Below are positions 16,744 to 25,809 of a DNA stretch of 57,836 nucleotides, one piece after another. Every line of letters begins with the position of its first letter. Within the stretch, counting starts at the first letter, position 1. The notes under the pieces were generated by a model. That model ran no database searches and was not told where the DNA came from. It saw nothing but the letters and a program-made list of their open reading frames with translations. The position numbers and the translations under genes were made by a program. Source of the DNA: Microbacterium sp. B35-30 (GTDB taxonomy: Bacteria > Actinomycetota > Actinomycetes > Actinomycetales > Microbacteriaceae); assembly GCF_010634855.1 (NCBI RefSeq), contig NZ_MWLQ01000034.1:1-57836 (forward strand), read 5' to 3'.

Positions 16744-17784
16744 ATGGGACCGACGATGCACGACGTCGCCCGGGTGGCGGGCGTCTCGATCAAGACGGTG
16801 TCGAACGTCATCAACGACTACCCCCATGTGCGACCCGGCACACGCGACCGCGTCAACGAGGCGATCGAGCAGCTCGACTACCGCCCGAACCTCTCCGCCC
16901 GCGGCCTCCGCTCCGGGCGGACGGGCGTCATCGGGCTGGCTGTCCCCTCGCTTCGCGAGAACTACTTCGCCGAGCTCGCCGACGAGGTGATCCGGGCGGC
17001 CGAGAAGCGCGGCCTGGGTGTCATGGTCGAGCAGACCAGCGGCGACCGCGACACCGAGCTTCGCGCAGTCACGGGCAACCGGCCGCGCTTCCTCGACGGC
17101 ATGCTCTTCAGCCCCGTCAGCCTCGGCCAGGAAGACGCAGAGGCTCTCAGCGTGGACGGTCCTCTCGTTCTGCTCGGAGAGCGGATCTTCGGCGGACCGA
17201 CCGACCACGTCACGATGCACAACACCTCGTCGTCGCAGGCCGCGGTGGAGCACCTCCTCGAGATCGGCCGACGCCGGATCGCGCTCGTCGGCGCGGACCT
17301 GCAGGGCGGCGACGAGGCGAGCTCCGCGAGCCTGCGCCTGAAGGGCTATCTGCGCGCGCTCGAACAGGCCGGCATCGAGCTCGACCCCGCTCTCGTCCGT
17401 CCGACGTCGATGCACAGATGGAACCGGGCCGGCGGCGCCGCTGCCGTGCACCTCATGGTGAAGGAGGGGGTGGACTTCGATGCCGTGTTCGCCCTCAACG
17501 ACACGCTCGGCCTCGGCGTGCTGCGCGCCCTCCGCGAAGAGGGTCTCCGCGTGCCCGACGACGTCGCCGTGATCGGCTTCGACAACATCGACGAGAGCAA
17601 GTACTCCGTCCCGTCGATGTCCACGGTCGACACCGGCCGGGCCGAGATCGCCGCGATCGCCGTCGATCGGCTCATCGAGCGCATCAGCGAGAAGGGCGAG
17701 CGGCGCCCGCCCGAGACGATCAAGCCGGCGTTCCGCATCGTGCCGCGAGAGTCGACGGGCTTCCCGGGCACCGAGGCCGACTGA
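16744..17784 (+). CDS. LacI-family transcriptional regulator
   Basis: A 346-residue repressor with a canonical helix-turn-helix (MHDVARVAGVSIKTVSNVIN, about 5-24) and hinge helix ending in DYRPN, followed by the two-lobed sensor domain. It is divergent from the kinase operon with an operator between them, which makes it the best candidate for binding TTTACAACGTTGTAAA and for controlling the esterase, importer and kinase operons. GGGG precedes ATG 16744; ATG 16756 is an alternative start. Confidence 0.9.
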   Translation: MGPTMHDVARVAGVSIKTVSNVINDYPHVRPGTRDRVNEAIEQLDYRPNLSARGLRSGRTGVIGLAVPSLRENYFAELADEVIRAAEKRGLGVMVEQTSGDRDTELRAVTGNRPRFLDGMLFSPVSLGQEDAEALSVDGPLVLLGERIFGGPTDHVTMHNTSSSQAAVEHLLEIGRRRIALVGADLQGGDEASSASLRLKGYLRALEQAGIELDPALVRPTSMHRWNRAGGAAAVHLMVKEGVDFDAVFALNDTLGLGVLRALREEGLRVPDDVAVIGFDNIDESKYSVPSMSTVDTGRAEIAAIAVDRLIERISEKGERRPPETIKPAFRIVPRESTGFPGTEAD

Positions 17785-17811
17785 CCCGCCTCACCGCGGC
17801 AGCGGCACTGC

Positions 17812-17846
17812 GATGACGGATGCCGCGGCCCGCGGCATCCGTCATC
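17812..17846. terminator. Bidirectional hairpin terminator with GGATGCC arms
   Basis: A perfect 16-bp stem (17812-17827 with 17831-17846) and loop GCC lies between the convergent LacI and putA genes. The arms contain GGATGCC/GGCATCC, the commonest hairpin arm motif in this window. Confidence 0.85.
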
Positions 17847-17848
17847 CC

Positions 17849-20800
17849 TCAGATCACGTGCTCGAAGGTGCGGTCGGGGTTGCCGAAGCGATGCGCCGTG
17901 ATGGTCACGGACTGCTCGCGCAGGAATGGGAGCAGCTCGAGGCGCCCGGCCGTGGTGACCTCGTTGTCGTAGACGGCGAGGTCGGGGTCTCCGCCCACGG
18001 CCTGGGCCACCGTCGTGTGCAGTGCGGCGACGGACTCCGCCGGTCCGATCAGGCGCACGCGCGAGGGCCGGGGTGCCGGGCTGGCGTCGGCGACGGCGGC
18101 CAGCACATCCTCGTCGGCGGTCATCCGCTGCAGCCACTGCTCGTCCGTCTCGACGTAGACGGCGACGTCCTCGTCCGCCAACACTCGACGGACGGCTGCC
18201 GGCAGCCCGACGGGGGCGCTCAGCGTGAGCGCCGACCCGGCGCGGAGTCCTGCGACCACCACGCGCAGCACCGCCTGCCACGAGGCGTCCGCCGTCGCCC
18301 GCAGCGCGACAGCCGGGATCGGGCGGTACCGGAAGAGGTTGCGCTCGACGCCGAGGCCCGAGACGTCCTTGACCTGGCCGAACTCGCGGTCCCAGGCGAT
18401 CGCGTCCGAGAGGGCACCGCGGCGCAGCCACTCGAACGCCTCGTAGTCCAGTGACGGCTGGGCCGCCTCGATCAGCGCGGCGATGCGGGTGTCGAGGCCG
18501 CGCAGGTGCAGCGTCGCCGAGGCGGGCACACCGGAGGTGGGCCGCCAGCGGCCGAGTCCGACGAGGTAGTTCGGCCCGCCGGCCTTCGCGCCGGCTCCGA
18601 CCGACGAGCGCTTCCAGCCGCCGAAGGGCTGCCGCTGCACGATCGCGCCGGTGATGCCGCGGTTGACATAGAGGTTGCCGGCCTCGACGCGGTCGAGCCA
18701 GAGCGCGAGGTCGTCGGGGTGCTGCGTGTAGAGGCCGGCCGTGAGTCCGTACGAGACGGCGTTCTGCAGCTCGATCGCCCGGGCGAGCGACGAGGCGTGC
18801 ATGATCCCGAGCACGGGCCCGAAGAACTCCTCCTGGTGGAAGCGCGACCCAGGCTGCACGCCGGTTCGGATGCCGGGGGTCCAGAGCCGGCCCGCATACT
18901 CCGGCGCACCGTCCACGCGTCGTGGCTCGACGAGCCACGACTCGCCCTCGTCGAGCGTGGTGAGGGCCCACTGGAGCTTGCCGCGCGGCACCTCGACGAC
19001 GGGCCCCACCTCGCTGAGCGGGTCGGACGGCGCGCCGACGCGGAGCGAGGTCGCGGCATCCACCAGCTGACGCGCGAAGCGCTGCGAGTGGCCGACGGGT
19101 CCGACGAGGATCGCGAGCGAGGCCGCCGAGCACTTCTGCCCGGCATGGCCGAACGCGCTCTTGACGAGATCGGATGCCGCGAGGTCGAGGTCGGCGGTCG
19201 GCGTGACGATCATGGCGTTCTTGCCGCTGGTCTCGGCAAGGAGCGGCAGGTCGGGCCGCCACGAGCGGAACAGCGCCGCCGTCTCCCACGCGCCGGTGAG
19301 GATGACCCGGTCGACGTCGGGATGCGACAGCAGCGTCTGCCCGAGACCGCCCTCGTCGATGTCGACCAGCGCGAGCACATCCCGTGGGACGCCGGCCGCC
19401 CACAGCGCCTCGGCCACGACGGCGGCGCAGCGCCGTGCCTGCGGTGCGGGCTTGAACACGACGCCCGAGCCGGCGGCGAGTGCGGCGAGCACCCCGCCCG
19501 CGGGGATCGCGATCGGGAAGTTCCACGGCGGGGTGACGACGGTCAGCCGCGCCGGCTGGAACACCGCACCGCTCACGCGGTCGAGCTCACGGGCCGTGGC
19601 GGCGTAGTAATTGGCGAAGTCGACGGCCTCGCTCACCTCGACGTCCGCCTCGGCGAAGACCTTGCCGGTCTCGGAGGCCGCCACCTCGATGAGCTCGCCG
19701 CGGCGAGCCTCCAGGGCCTTCGCAGCGGCGGTGAGCACACCCGCGCGATCGGCGGCGGGCAGGGCGCCCCACGCCTGCGCGGCAGACCGCACGCCCCCCA
19801 CGATCGCCTGCAGCGCGGGCTCGTCGGTGACGCGCGCGGCCGCGATGGTCGCGTCGCCTGCGCGGGACGTCTCGATGCGCGACAGGATGTCCCGCGCCCA
19901 GCTGCGATTGGCCGGCAGGGCCGGATCGCTGTCGGCGGTGTTGCGGAACCCCGGGGCGCCGGCGGCCCGCAAACCGCCCTCGCGCGGAGCGAAGACCGCG
20001 GTCTCGACGAACGCCTCGGCGCCGAAGACCTGCTGGGGGACGGACCGTTCGAGGGGAGCGGTGTCGCCGGGCACGGCCGATCGGGCGATGCCGATCACGG
20101 CCTGTGTGAGACCGGACTCGTCGGAGGCGGCCGCGGCGCGGCGCAGGCGCGCCTGCGCGCGGGGCGACTCCGCACGGTCGGTCGTGCCTGTTCCGCCGGC
20201 CTCGGTGAGGGCCGCCGCCTCGGCGCCGCGGTCCTGCGAGCGGTGGGGGCCGGTCGCGAGCCCGGGGTCGTCGGCGCGGGCGAGCGACGCGAGGAAGCGG
20301 TCGCGCTCCCGTGCGAACATCGCGGGATCGTCGGCGAGGTCGAAGGCGGCGGACAGGAAGTTGTCGCTCGAGGCGTTCTCCTCCAGCCGCCGCACGAGAT
20401 AGCTGATCGCCACGTCGAACTCGTCGGGGCGCACGACCGGCACGTACAGCAGCACGTGGCCGACCTCGCGGGCCACCGCCTGCACCTGGCCCTGCGCCAT
20501 GCCGAGCAGCATCTCGAACTCCACATCGGGAGCGGTCGCTGGGCCTGTCGAAGCGCCGCTCGCCGGCCCCGGCGAGCCGGATCGGGCGAGCAGCCAGGCG
20601 TACGCGATGTCGAAGAGATTGTGGCCGGCGACGCCGATCCGCACGGCGGCGGTGTGCTCGGGGCGCAGCGCGTAGCGCAGGCACCGGATGTAGTTGGCGT
20701 CGGAGTCGATCTTCTGGTCGTACGTGGCGAGAGTCCAGTCGTGCATGACGGCATCCACCCGCTCCATGGCGAGGTTGGCGCCCTTCACCAGACGCACCTT

Positions 20801-21637
20801 GATGCGCGCGCCGCCGGCCGCGACCCGCTGCTGAGCCCACGCGGTGAGCTGCTCGAGCGCCGGAAGGGCGTCGGGAAGGTATGCCTGCAGCACGATGCCG
20901 GCCTCGAGCAGCCGCAGCCGTGGATCCTCGAGCAGTCGCGTGAACACCGCGATCGTGAGATCGAGGTCGCGGTACTCCTCCATGTCGAGGTTGATGAAGG
21001 TGCCGTCGGTGGCGGCGGTGAGGTACAGCGGCCGCAGCCGCTCGACGACCTTCTCGACCACTTCGTCGAACGCCCACATCGAGATGTGGCTGACGATCGC
21101 CGAGACCTTGACCGAGACGTAGTCCACATCGGGCCGGCGGATGAGCTCATGGATGCCCTCCAGCCGACGCAGCGCCTCCTGCTCGCCGAGCACCGCCTCG
21201 CCCAGCAGATTGAGGTTCAGCCGTGCCCCGCTCTCGCGCAGCGCCGCGATGGCCGGTCCGAGCTTGTCGGGGCGCGCGTCGACGACGAGGTGGCCGACCA
21301 TGCCGCGCAGCACGCGTCGCGCGATCGGCACCACCGGCGACGGCAGCACGGGCGCGACGGCGCCGCCCACGCGGACGGCGCCGCGCAGGTGCCACGGCAG
21401 AAAGCCCGGCACGAGCGGTGCCACACGGTGCAGATGGGATGCCGCGGCCGACAGGCTCTCGGGCCGCATCACGCCGTCGACGAAGCCGATGGTGAACGGC
21501 AGGCCGTTGGGGTCTTTGAGCACGCCGGCGAGGCGCTCGGCCGCGGGGTCGACCTCGGCCTCGGCGCTCTCGGCGACCCACCGCTGGGCAAGCGACACCG
21601 CCGCGGCGGCCAGGCGCCCCTCGGCTCCGTCTTCCAT
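17849..21637 (-). CDS. putA: Bifunctional proline dehydrogenase / L-glutamate gamma-semialdehyde dehydrogenase
   Basis: A 1262-residue enzyme that oxidises proline to glutamate. The FAD-binding proline dehydrogenase barrel (about 80-430) shows VSVKVSAI, INLDMEEYRD, VLQAYLPDAL and RLVKGAN. A disordered linker (about 450-600) follows. The aldehyde dehydrogenase part has the general base in LAETSGKNA (Glu802) and catalytic Cys836 in GHAGQKCSAA. A long C-terminal tail extends beyond the dehydrogenase. ATG 21637 with GGGAG upstream is chosen over a start at 21766. No N-terminal DNA-binding domain is seen, so regulation probably falls to the divergent LysR gene. Confidence 0.93.
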   Translation of the reverse strand: MEDGAEGRLAAAAVSLAQRWVAESAEAEVDPAAERLAGVLKDPNGLPFTIGFVDGVMRPESLSAAASHLHRVAPLVPGFLPWHLRGAVRVGGAVAPVLPSPVVPIARRVLRGMVGHLVVDARPDKLGPAIAALRESGARLNLNLLGEAVLGEQEALRRLEGIHELIRRPDVDYVSVKVSAIVSHISMWAFDEVVEKVVERLRPLYLTAATDGTFINLDMEEYRDLDLTIAVFTRLLEDPRLRLLEAGIVLQAYLPDALPALEQLTAWAQQRVAAGGARIKVRLVKGANLAMERVDAVMHDWTLATYDQKIDSDANYIRCLRYALRPEHTAAVRIGVAGHNLFDIAYAWLLARSGSPGPASGASTGPATAPDVEFEMLLGMAQGQVQAVAREVGHVLLYVPVVRPDEFDVAISYLVRRLEENASSDNFLSAAFDLADDPAMFARERDRFLASLARADDPGLATGPHRSQDRGAEAAALTEAGGTGTTDRAESPRAQARLRRAAAASDESGLTQAVIGIARSAVPGDTAPLERSVPQQVFGAEAFVETAVFAPREGGLRAAGAPGFRNTADSDPALPANRSWARDILSRIETSRAGDATIAAARVTDEPALQAIVGGVRSAAQAWGALPAADRAGVLTAAAKALEARRGELIEVAASETGKVFAEADVEVSEAVDFANYYAATARELDRVSGAVFQPARLTVVTPPWNFPIAIPAGGVLAALAAGSGVVFKPAPQARRCAAVVAEALWAAGVPRDVLALVDIDEGGLGQTLLSHPDVDRVILTGAWETAALFRSWRPDLPLLAETSGKNAMIVTPTADLDLAASDLVKSAFGHAGQKCSAASLAILVGPVGHSQRFARQLVDAATSLRVGAPSDPLSEVGPVVEVPRGKLQWALTTLDEGESWLVEPRRVDGAPEYAGRLWTPGIRTGVQPGSRFHQEEFFGPVLGIMHASSLARAIELQNAVSYGLTAGLYTQHPDDLALWLDRVEAGNLYVNRGITGAIVQRQPFGGWKRSSVGAGAKAGGPNYLVGLGRWRPTSGVPASATLHLRGLDTRIAALIEAAQPSLDYEAFEWLRRGALSDAIAWDREFGQVKDVSGLGVERNLFRYRPIPAVALRATADASWQAVLRVVVAGLRAGSALTLSAPVGLPAAVRRVLADEDVAVYVETDEQWLQRMTADEDVLAAVADASPAPRPSRVRLIGPAESVAALHTTVAQAVGGDPDLAVYDNEVTTAGRLELLPFLREQSVTITAHRFGNPDRTFEHVI
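20534..20553 (+). repeat. Dispersed GTCGAAG-type repeat inside putA
   Basis: GGTCGCTGGGCCTGTCGAAG matches the copies at 39550-39569 (inverted) and 49965-49984. It lies in the disordered linker of PutA and adds codons without breaking the frame. Confidence 0.55.
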
Positions 21638-21822
21638 TCGCACTCCCGATGTGACGTCGTTCGAATCCCTGAGTCCAGCCTGCACCTCGATGTGCCCAGC
21701 CGGCGCGACCGTGGGCACTCTGCCGTCGACTTGCTGCATGTGGTCCAGGGTGAGGCATCCGTTCATTCGTGAAAAGCGATCATCTACGATCTGTATTGTT
21801 CGGATTCATCGATGGGATGCTG

Positions 21823-22728
21823 ATGTTCGAGCTGCGACGACTGCGACTGCTCCACGAACTGGCGCTGCGAGGCACGCTGGCCGCGGTGGCGGAGGCGCTC
21901 GCGTACAGCCCGTCGACGATCTCGCAGCAGCTCACGCAGCTGGAGAAAGAGGCGGGCGTCGTCCTGCTCGCGCCGGACGGGCGCCGGGTGCGGCTCACCG
22001 AACATGGACGGATCCTCGCCGCGCACGCCGCCCGCGCCCTCGACCTCGACGAACGGGCACGAGGCGAGCTCGAGTCGCTGCACCCCGGCCTGGCACCGGT
22101 GCGCGTCGCCGTCATGCAGACTGCCGCCCTCGCGATCGTTCCGGCGGCGCTGGCGCTCCTGGCCGAACGCGCTCCGCACCTGCGGGTCGAACTCGTCGAG
22201 ATGCCTCCGGAGCGGGGGCTCTTCGAGCTCACCGCTCGCGGCGTCGATCTCGTCATCGCCGAGCAGTACCCCGGACACACGCGCGCGCACACCGAGGGTC
22301 TCGACCGCGCGACGCTGGGAACCGACCCGATCCGCCTGGCCGTGGCATCCGCCGACACGGCCCGGTCCCTCGACGACCTGCGCGACCGGCCGTGGGTGAT
22401 GGAGCCCGCCGGCACCGCCGCGCGGCTGTGGGCGGTGCAGCAGTGCCGCGCGGCCGGGTTCGAACCCGACGTGCGCTACGAACTCGCCGATCTGTCGGCC
22501 CATGCGCGGCTGGTCGCGGCGGGGCAGGCGGTCGCGGTGCTGCCCGACCTGCTGTGGGAGGGAGCTGCAGCACCGGTGACGCTGCTCGATCTTCCCGGCC
22601 GCCCCACCCGCGAGATCTTCAGCGCGCAGCGCACCGCGTCGCAGGCTCGAGCCGGCATCCTCGAGGTGCGGCGCGCGCTGCGGGACGCCTTTCCGGCGGC
22701 ATCCGAGTCCGGGCGCCTCTCGCCCTAG
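21823..22728 (+). CDS. LysR-family transcriptional regulator
   Basis: A 301-residue regulator. The winged helix-turn-helix occupies about residues 1-60 (RRLRLLHELALRGTLAAVAEAL-YSPSTISQQ) and is followed by the inducer-binding domain. It is divergent from putA with about 185 bases between, the usual layout for a LysR activator of its neighbour, so proline control is inferred. ATG 21823 is chosen because GGGA lies five bases before it; ATG 21817 is an alternative. Confidence 0.87.
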   Translation: MFELRRLRLLHELALRGTLAAVAEALAYSPSTISQQLTQLEKEAGVVLLAPDGRRVRLTEHGRILAAHAARALDLDERARGELESLHPGLAPVRVAVMQTAALAIVPAALALLAERAPHLRVELVEMPPERGLFELTARGVDLVIAEQYPGHTRAHTEGLDRATLGTDPIRLAVASADTARSLDDLRDRPWVMEPAGTAARLWAVQQCRAAGFEPDVRYELADLSAHARLVAAGQAVAVLPDLLWEGAAAPVTLLDLPGRPTREIFSAQRTASQARAGILEVRRALRDAFPAASESGRLSP

Positions 22729-22731
22729 GCT
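22726..22731 (+). promoter_or_regulatory. -10 box TAGGCT of a leaderless gene
   Basis: The box lies exactly six bases before GTG 22738, which predicts that the mRNA starts at or next to the start codon. Confidence 0.5.
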
Positions 22732-22737
22732 GGCCTC

Positions 22738-23400
22738 GTGCCCGAGTCGCCGACCGCCCCCACCGAGCCGAAGCGCCGGTTCGCCTGGGTGCGCGCGGCG
22801 ACCGATCGCGTGCCGACGAGATGGTTCGCGGGCATCGCCACCGGTGCGTTCCTGCTCGTCACGGCGGCCTTCGGCGGGCTCGCCACGGCGTCGCCGCCGG
22901 CGCCCGCGAGGCTGGAGCCGGGGGACGCGCACGTCACGGCGGAGCGCTCGCTCACGGTGCAGCGGGCGGTCCTCATCGACGAGCTGCCCGACGCGGGCGT
23001 CTTGCCCGAGGCCGGCGAACGCGTGTTCGCGATCGTCGCCGATGTCGAGAACGAGTGGGATCGGCCGGTGTCGGCCGGCTCCGGGGGCATCGGCGGCTCC
23101 TTGACGGTCGAAGGCATCGACACCGATGTCAGCGCCGCACGCTACGACGACACGACTCTCAGTCCCCAGATGCAGCCGCACGTTCCCGCGCGGATCGTCT
23201 TCGCGTGGGCCGTCCCCGCGGATGCATTCGCAGCCGACGACGAGGTGCCTGTCACTCTGTACGCGCGGTCGCTGTACACGGGCTCGTTCGTCACGACCGG
23301 CCAATGGTGGACCGACCCGGTGCGCGACGCGGTCGTCACCGTGGAGGTCGAGGACGTCGGCGCCGGTGTTGATGCGGAGGATGCCGATGGCCAGGGCTGA
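22738..23400 (+). CDS. Membrane-anchored protein of unknown function
   Basis: A 220-residue protein with one N-terminal membrane helix (about 30-52) and an extracytoplasmic beta-rich domain. I do not recognise the family. The outside domain contains VTAERSLTVQRAVLIDELP and later VFAIVADVENEWDRPV, a pattern like DUF4352-type immunoglobulin-like domains that ask how one value compares with others at the membrane. It starts an operon of three similar membrane-anchored proteins whose genes overlap. Confidence 0.7.
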   Translation: MPESPTAPTEPKRRFAWVRAATDRVPTRWFAGIATGAFLLVTAAFGGLATASPPAPARLEPGDAHVTAERSLTVQRAVLIDELPDAGVLPEAGERVFAIVADVENEWDRPVSAGSGGIGGSLTVEGIDTDVSAARYDDTTLSPQMQPHVPARIVFAWAVPADAFAADDEVPVTLYARSLYTGSFVTTGQWWTDPVRDAVVTVEVEDVGAGVDAEDADGQG

Positions 23401-23953
23401 TCGCGCACTCCCCCGCTGGGCGGCGTGGTCGATCGGAGCAGGCCTCGTCGTCGCCGCGTGGTTCGTGGCGCTCGTCACTCCCGGGGAGGAGCAGATCCAA
23501 GGACCGATGCCGCTGGTCGCAGCCGTCGGCGAAGAGGCCGTCGCACGCAACATCGCGGCCACAGTCACGGACGTCCGTCGCACGTCGGAGCTGCACGCGG
23601 GCGACTGGTCCGCCGAGGGGAACTGGGTCGTCGTCGAGCTCGACGTCGCGTCCGTGGCATCGGAGGACCTCGTGAGCCTGAATCACGCCGAGCTCGTCGT
23701 CGACGGCGTTCGCTATGGTGCCAGTGATCGTCCGGACTCGCTGCGGAAGGAGCAGCTGTCGGCGGGAATCCCGACGAGTGGCGGTCTCGCGTTCGAGCTG
23801 CCCGCCGACCTCGCCTCGGGGGACGCGACTCTGGAGCTGGCAGTGTCGTCTGACCGCCGGCTCGACTCGATGATCATGCTGGACTTCGACCTCGCCGCGG
23901 TTCCCACCGCTCCTCGTGACGAGCTGCCCGAGACCGGATGGGCGAACCTGTGA
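23387..23953 (+). CDS. Membrane-anchored protein of unknown function
   Basis: A 188-residue protein with one N-terminal membrane helix (about 13-30) and an outside beta domain (IAATVTDVRRTSEL, WVVVELDVASVASED, LAFELPADLASGDATLELAVSS). The fold pattern resembles the product of the preceding gene. ATG 23387 is chosen because GGAGG lies six bases before it; the gene overlaps its neighbour by 14 bases, suggesting coupled translation. Function unknown. Confidence 0.7.
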   Translation: MARADRALPRWAAWSIGAGLVVAAWFVALVTPGEEQIQGPMPLVAAVGEEAVARNIAATVTDVRRTSELHAGDWSAEGNWVVVELDVASVASEDLVSLNHAELVVDGVRYGASDRPDSLRKEQLSAGIPTSGGLAFELPADLASGDATLELAVSSDRRLDSMIMLDFDLAAVPTAPRDELPETGWANL

Positions 23954-24465
23954 GCGGGTGGTGGCGCAGGAACGCGGTGGCGCTCGGCGCACTGGTGATC
24001 CTCGTTCCCGCCCTGGGGGCGACTGTGACCTGGCACGAGTGGAGCGAAGCGAACTCCGGCGCCCTGGCCGCCCCCGTCGTGCTCGAACAGGGTCAGCACA
24101 CCCGCTATGGCGACGCGGTCGTGGGTCCCGCGGCGGCGGATTTCGTCGACGACCCGCTCGCGCCACCCGACGCGAGGGTCCTCAAGGTTCAGATCGACAT
24201 CGACCCCGGCGCATCGGAGCTCGCGTGCGCGGAGCCCATGCTCCGCGAGCTGGAGGGGCTGAAGCGCGAGTGGGACGCCGACACGTCGTCGCTCACCACC
24301 GACTGGGACCCGCTGCATCCGGCATCCTGCTCGTCGGACCTGACCGAGCGGTACACGCTCGACGTGCGCTATGTCGTACCGCAGGACGCCGCCGGACCGT
24401 TCGCGGTGGACATGATCTCTGCCGAACTCTGGCCCGAGAACGTCCGCTTCATCGTCGAGCCCTGA
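23938..24465 (+). CDS. Membrane-anchored protein of unknown function
   Basis: A 175-residue protein with one N-terminal membrane helix (about 13-30) and an outside domain containing two cysteines (SELACAEP and ASCSSD) that could form a disulfide. It overlaps the upstream gene by 16 bases; a GTG at 23950 overlapping the previous stop is another possible start. It is the last of the three-gene operon and meets a convergent gene with no gap. Function unknown. Confidence 0.65.
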   Translation: MGEPVSGWWRRNAVALGALVILVPALGATVTWHEWSEANSGALAAPVVLEQGQHTRYGDAVVGPAAADFVDDPLAPPDARVLKVQIDIDPGASELACAEPMLRELEGLKREWDADTSSLTTDWDPLHPASCSSDLTERYTLDVRYVVPQDAAGPFAVDMISAELWPENVRFIVEP

Positions 24466-25764
24466 TCACCCGGATTCGTCCGCGGCACCGGAAGCACCCG
24501 CAGGAGTCGGCTCGCTGGAGGCCGCGACGGCGGCGCGGCGTGAGACGAGGCGGCCGATGACGGCGTCGTAGCCGCCCGCCACCAGCGCGATACGGACGGG
24601 TTCGATCAGCAGCGGGACGACGAGGAAGATCGCCTGATCGAACACGAGCCAGAAGTCGTTGAGGTCGTGGGGGCCGACGAGGCGCAGCAGACCCCATTCC
24701 GCCCATCCCTGGACGGCGAGCAGCACCGTGTACAGCAGTACGAATCCGCAGATGAGCACCGGGCCGGCGCGCCACATCAGCACGATCGCGTCGCCGATCG
24801 GGGTGAACCGCGACACGAGGTCCGCCCAGATGTCGCGGAGGCGCGCGCGGAGGCGCGCCGGGAGCGCGCGGTAGCGGCTGCGAAGGCGCACTCCGACCTC
24901 GCCCCCGAGGGAGTCGGCGGGCACCGGGTCGGGGGCGACCGCCTGCCCGTACACGACGCCGGCGATCGTGAGCCACGCAAGGGGAAGGAGGATGATCCCG
25001 CCGGCCTCGCCGATGAACCACTCGATTCCCTCCCAGACCCACGCGAGCGGCACGAATGCGGCCGAGACGGTGACCCGGAGGTCGTCGAGCCATACCATCC
25101 CCTGGCGCGTCTGCACCCAACCGGTCACGGAATCGATCACGACGGACAGGACGAGGGCGGCGAAATACACCCAGACGGCCTCGAGGTACGCGGCGATGAC
25201 GGCGAACCAGCGAGGCAGTCGTTCGCGATAGCGCTTCAGCACCCACCGCAGCGTGAAGGCCACCACCACGATCGCGAACGTCACCGGTGTGAGGATCAGT
25301 GCTCCCGCCAGGCCGTCGCCTACCGGGTCGGTCTCCTCTACGATCGCCGCATAATTCAGTCCTGCGCTCACCTCGAGTGCGCGCGCCGAGTATGCCGCGG
25401 CATCTTCGCGCAGGAATCCCCACGCCGCATAGAAGGCGAAGAACGGCAGGATGCCGGCCAGGAGTGCGTCAGAGAACTGCCGACGACGTGTTGCGGCGTC
25501 CTCCGGCAGCGGTGCGATCCCGTCGAGCCGCCGCATGCCGTCCCGCACCACCAGGAGCATCGCGACGAGTGCGACCAGTCGCGAAAGGACCGCGAGTGGC
25601 AGCAGCAGAGATCCGGCGACCGCGTTGTAGGCACCGACGAAACCGGCCGCCTCGATCACGACATAACGGCCGAGCACGCCCGCTGCGTACCACGCGAGCA
25701 GCACCGGCCAGTGCCGCCACAGCAGGCGGCCCGCGGTGCGCAGCACGTCGAGCACGGCGATCAC
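24466..25764 (-). CDS. Multi-spanning membrane protein
   Basis: A 432-residue protein with about eight hydrophobic segments, for example WPVLLAWYAAGVLGRYVV, VAGSLLLPLAVLSRLVALVAM, ALILTPVTFAIVVVAFTL and GPVLICGFVLLYTVLLAV. No catalytic motif is recognised. The start is GTG with TAGCGT (25771-25776) six bases upstream, so the mRNA is probably leaderless. It ends back-to-back with the three-gene operon on the other strand, which suggests but does not prove a shared role. Confidence 0.7.
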   Translation of the reverse strand: MIAVLDVLRTAGRLLWRHWPVLLAWYAAGVLGRYVVIEAAGFVGAYNAVAGSLLLPLAVLSRLVALVAMLLVVRDGMRRLDGIAPLPEDAATRRRQFSDALLAGILPFFAFYAAWGFLREDAAAYSARALEVSAGLNYAAIVEETDPVGDGLAGALILTPVTFAIVVVAFTLRWVLKRYRERLPRWFAVIAAYLEAVWVYFAALVLSVVIDSVTGWVQTRQGMVWLDDLRVTVSAAFVPLAWVWEGIEWFIGEAGGIILLPLAWLTIAGVVYGQAVAPDPVPADSLGGEVGVRLRSRYRALPARLRARLRDIWADLVSRFTPIGDAIVLMWRAGPVLICGFVLLYTVLLAVQGWAEWGLLRLVGPHDLNDFWLVFDQAIFLVVPLLIEPVRIALVAGGYDAVIGRLVSRRAAVAASSEPTPAGASGAADESG

Positions 25765-25770
25765 GCACCC

Positions 25771-25776
25771 ACGCTA
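25771..25776 (-). promoter_or_regulatory. -10 box TAGCGT of a leaderless gene
   Basis: Read on the minus strand, the box lies six bases before GTG 25764. Confidence 0.5.
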
Positions 25777-25809
25777 GCGGGCGACGTGCCGTCGTGCTCG
25801 ACGTGCGGG

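Noticed and set aside
18506..21772. A 1088-codon open frame opposite putA
   Set aside because: It is a shadow frame caused by high GC; its translation shows no family signal while putA is intact.
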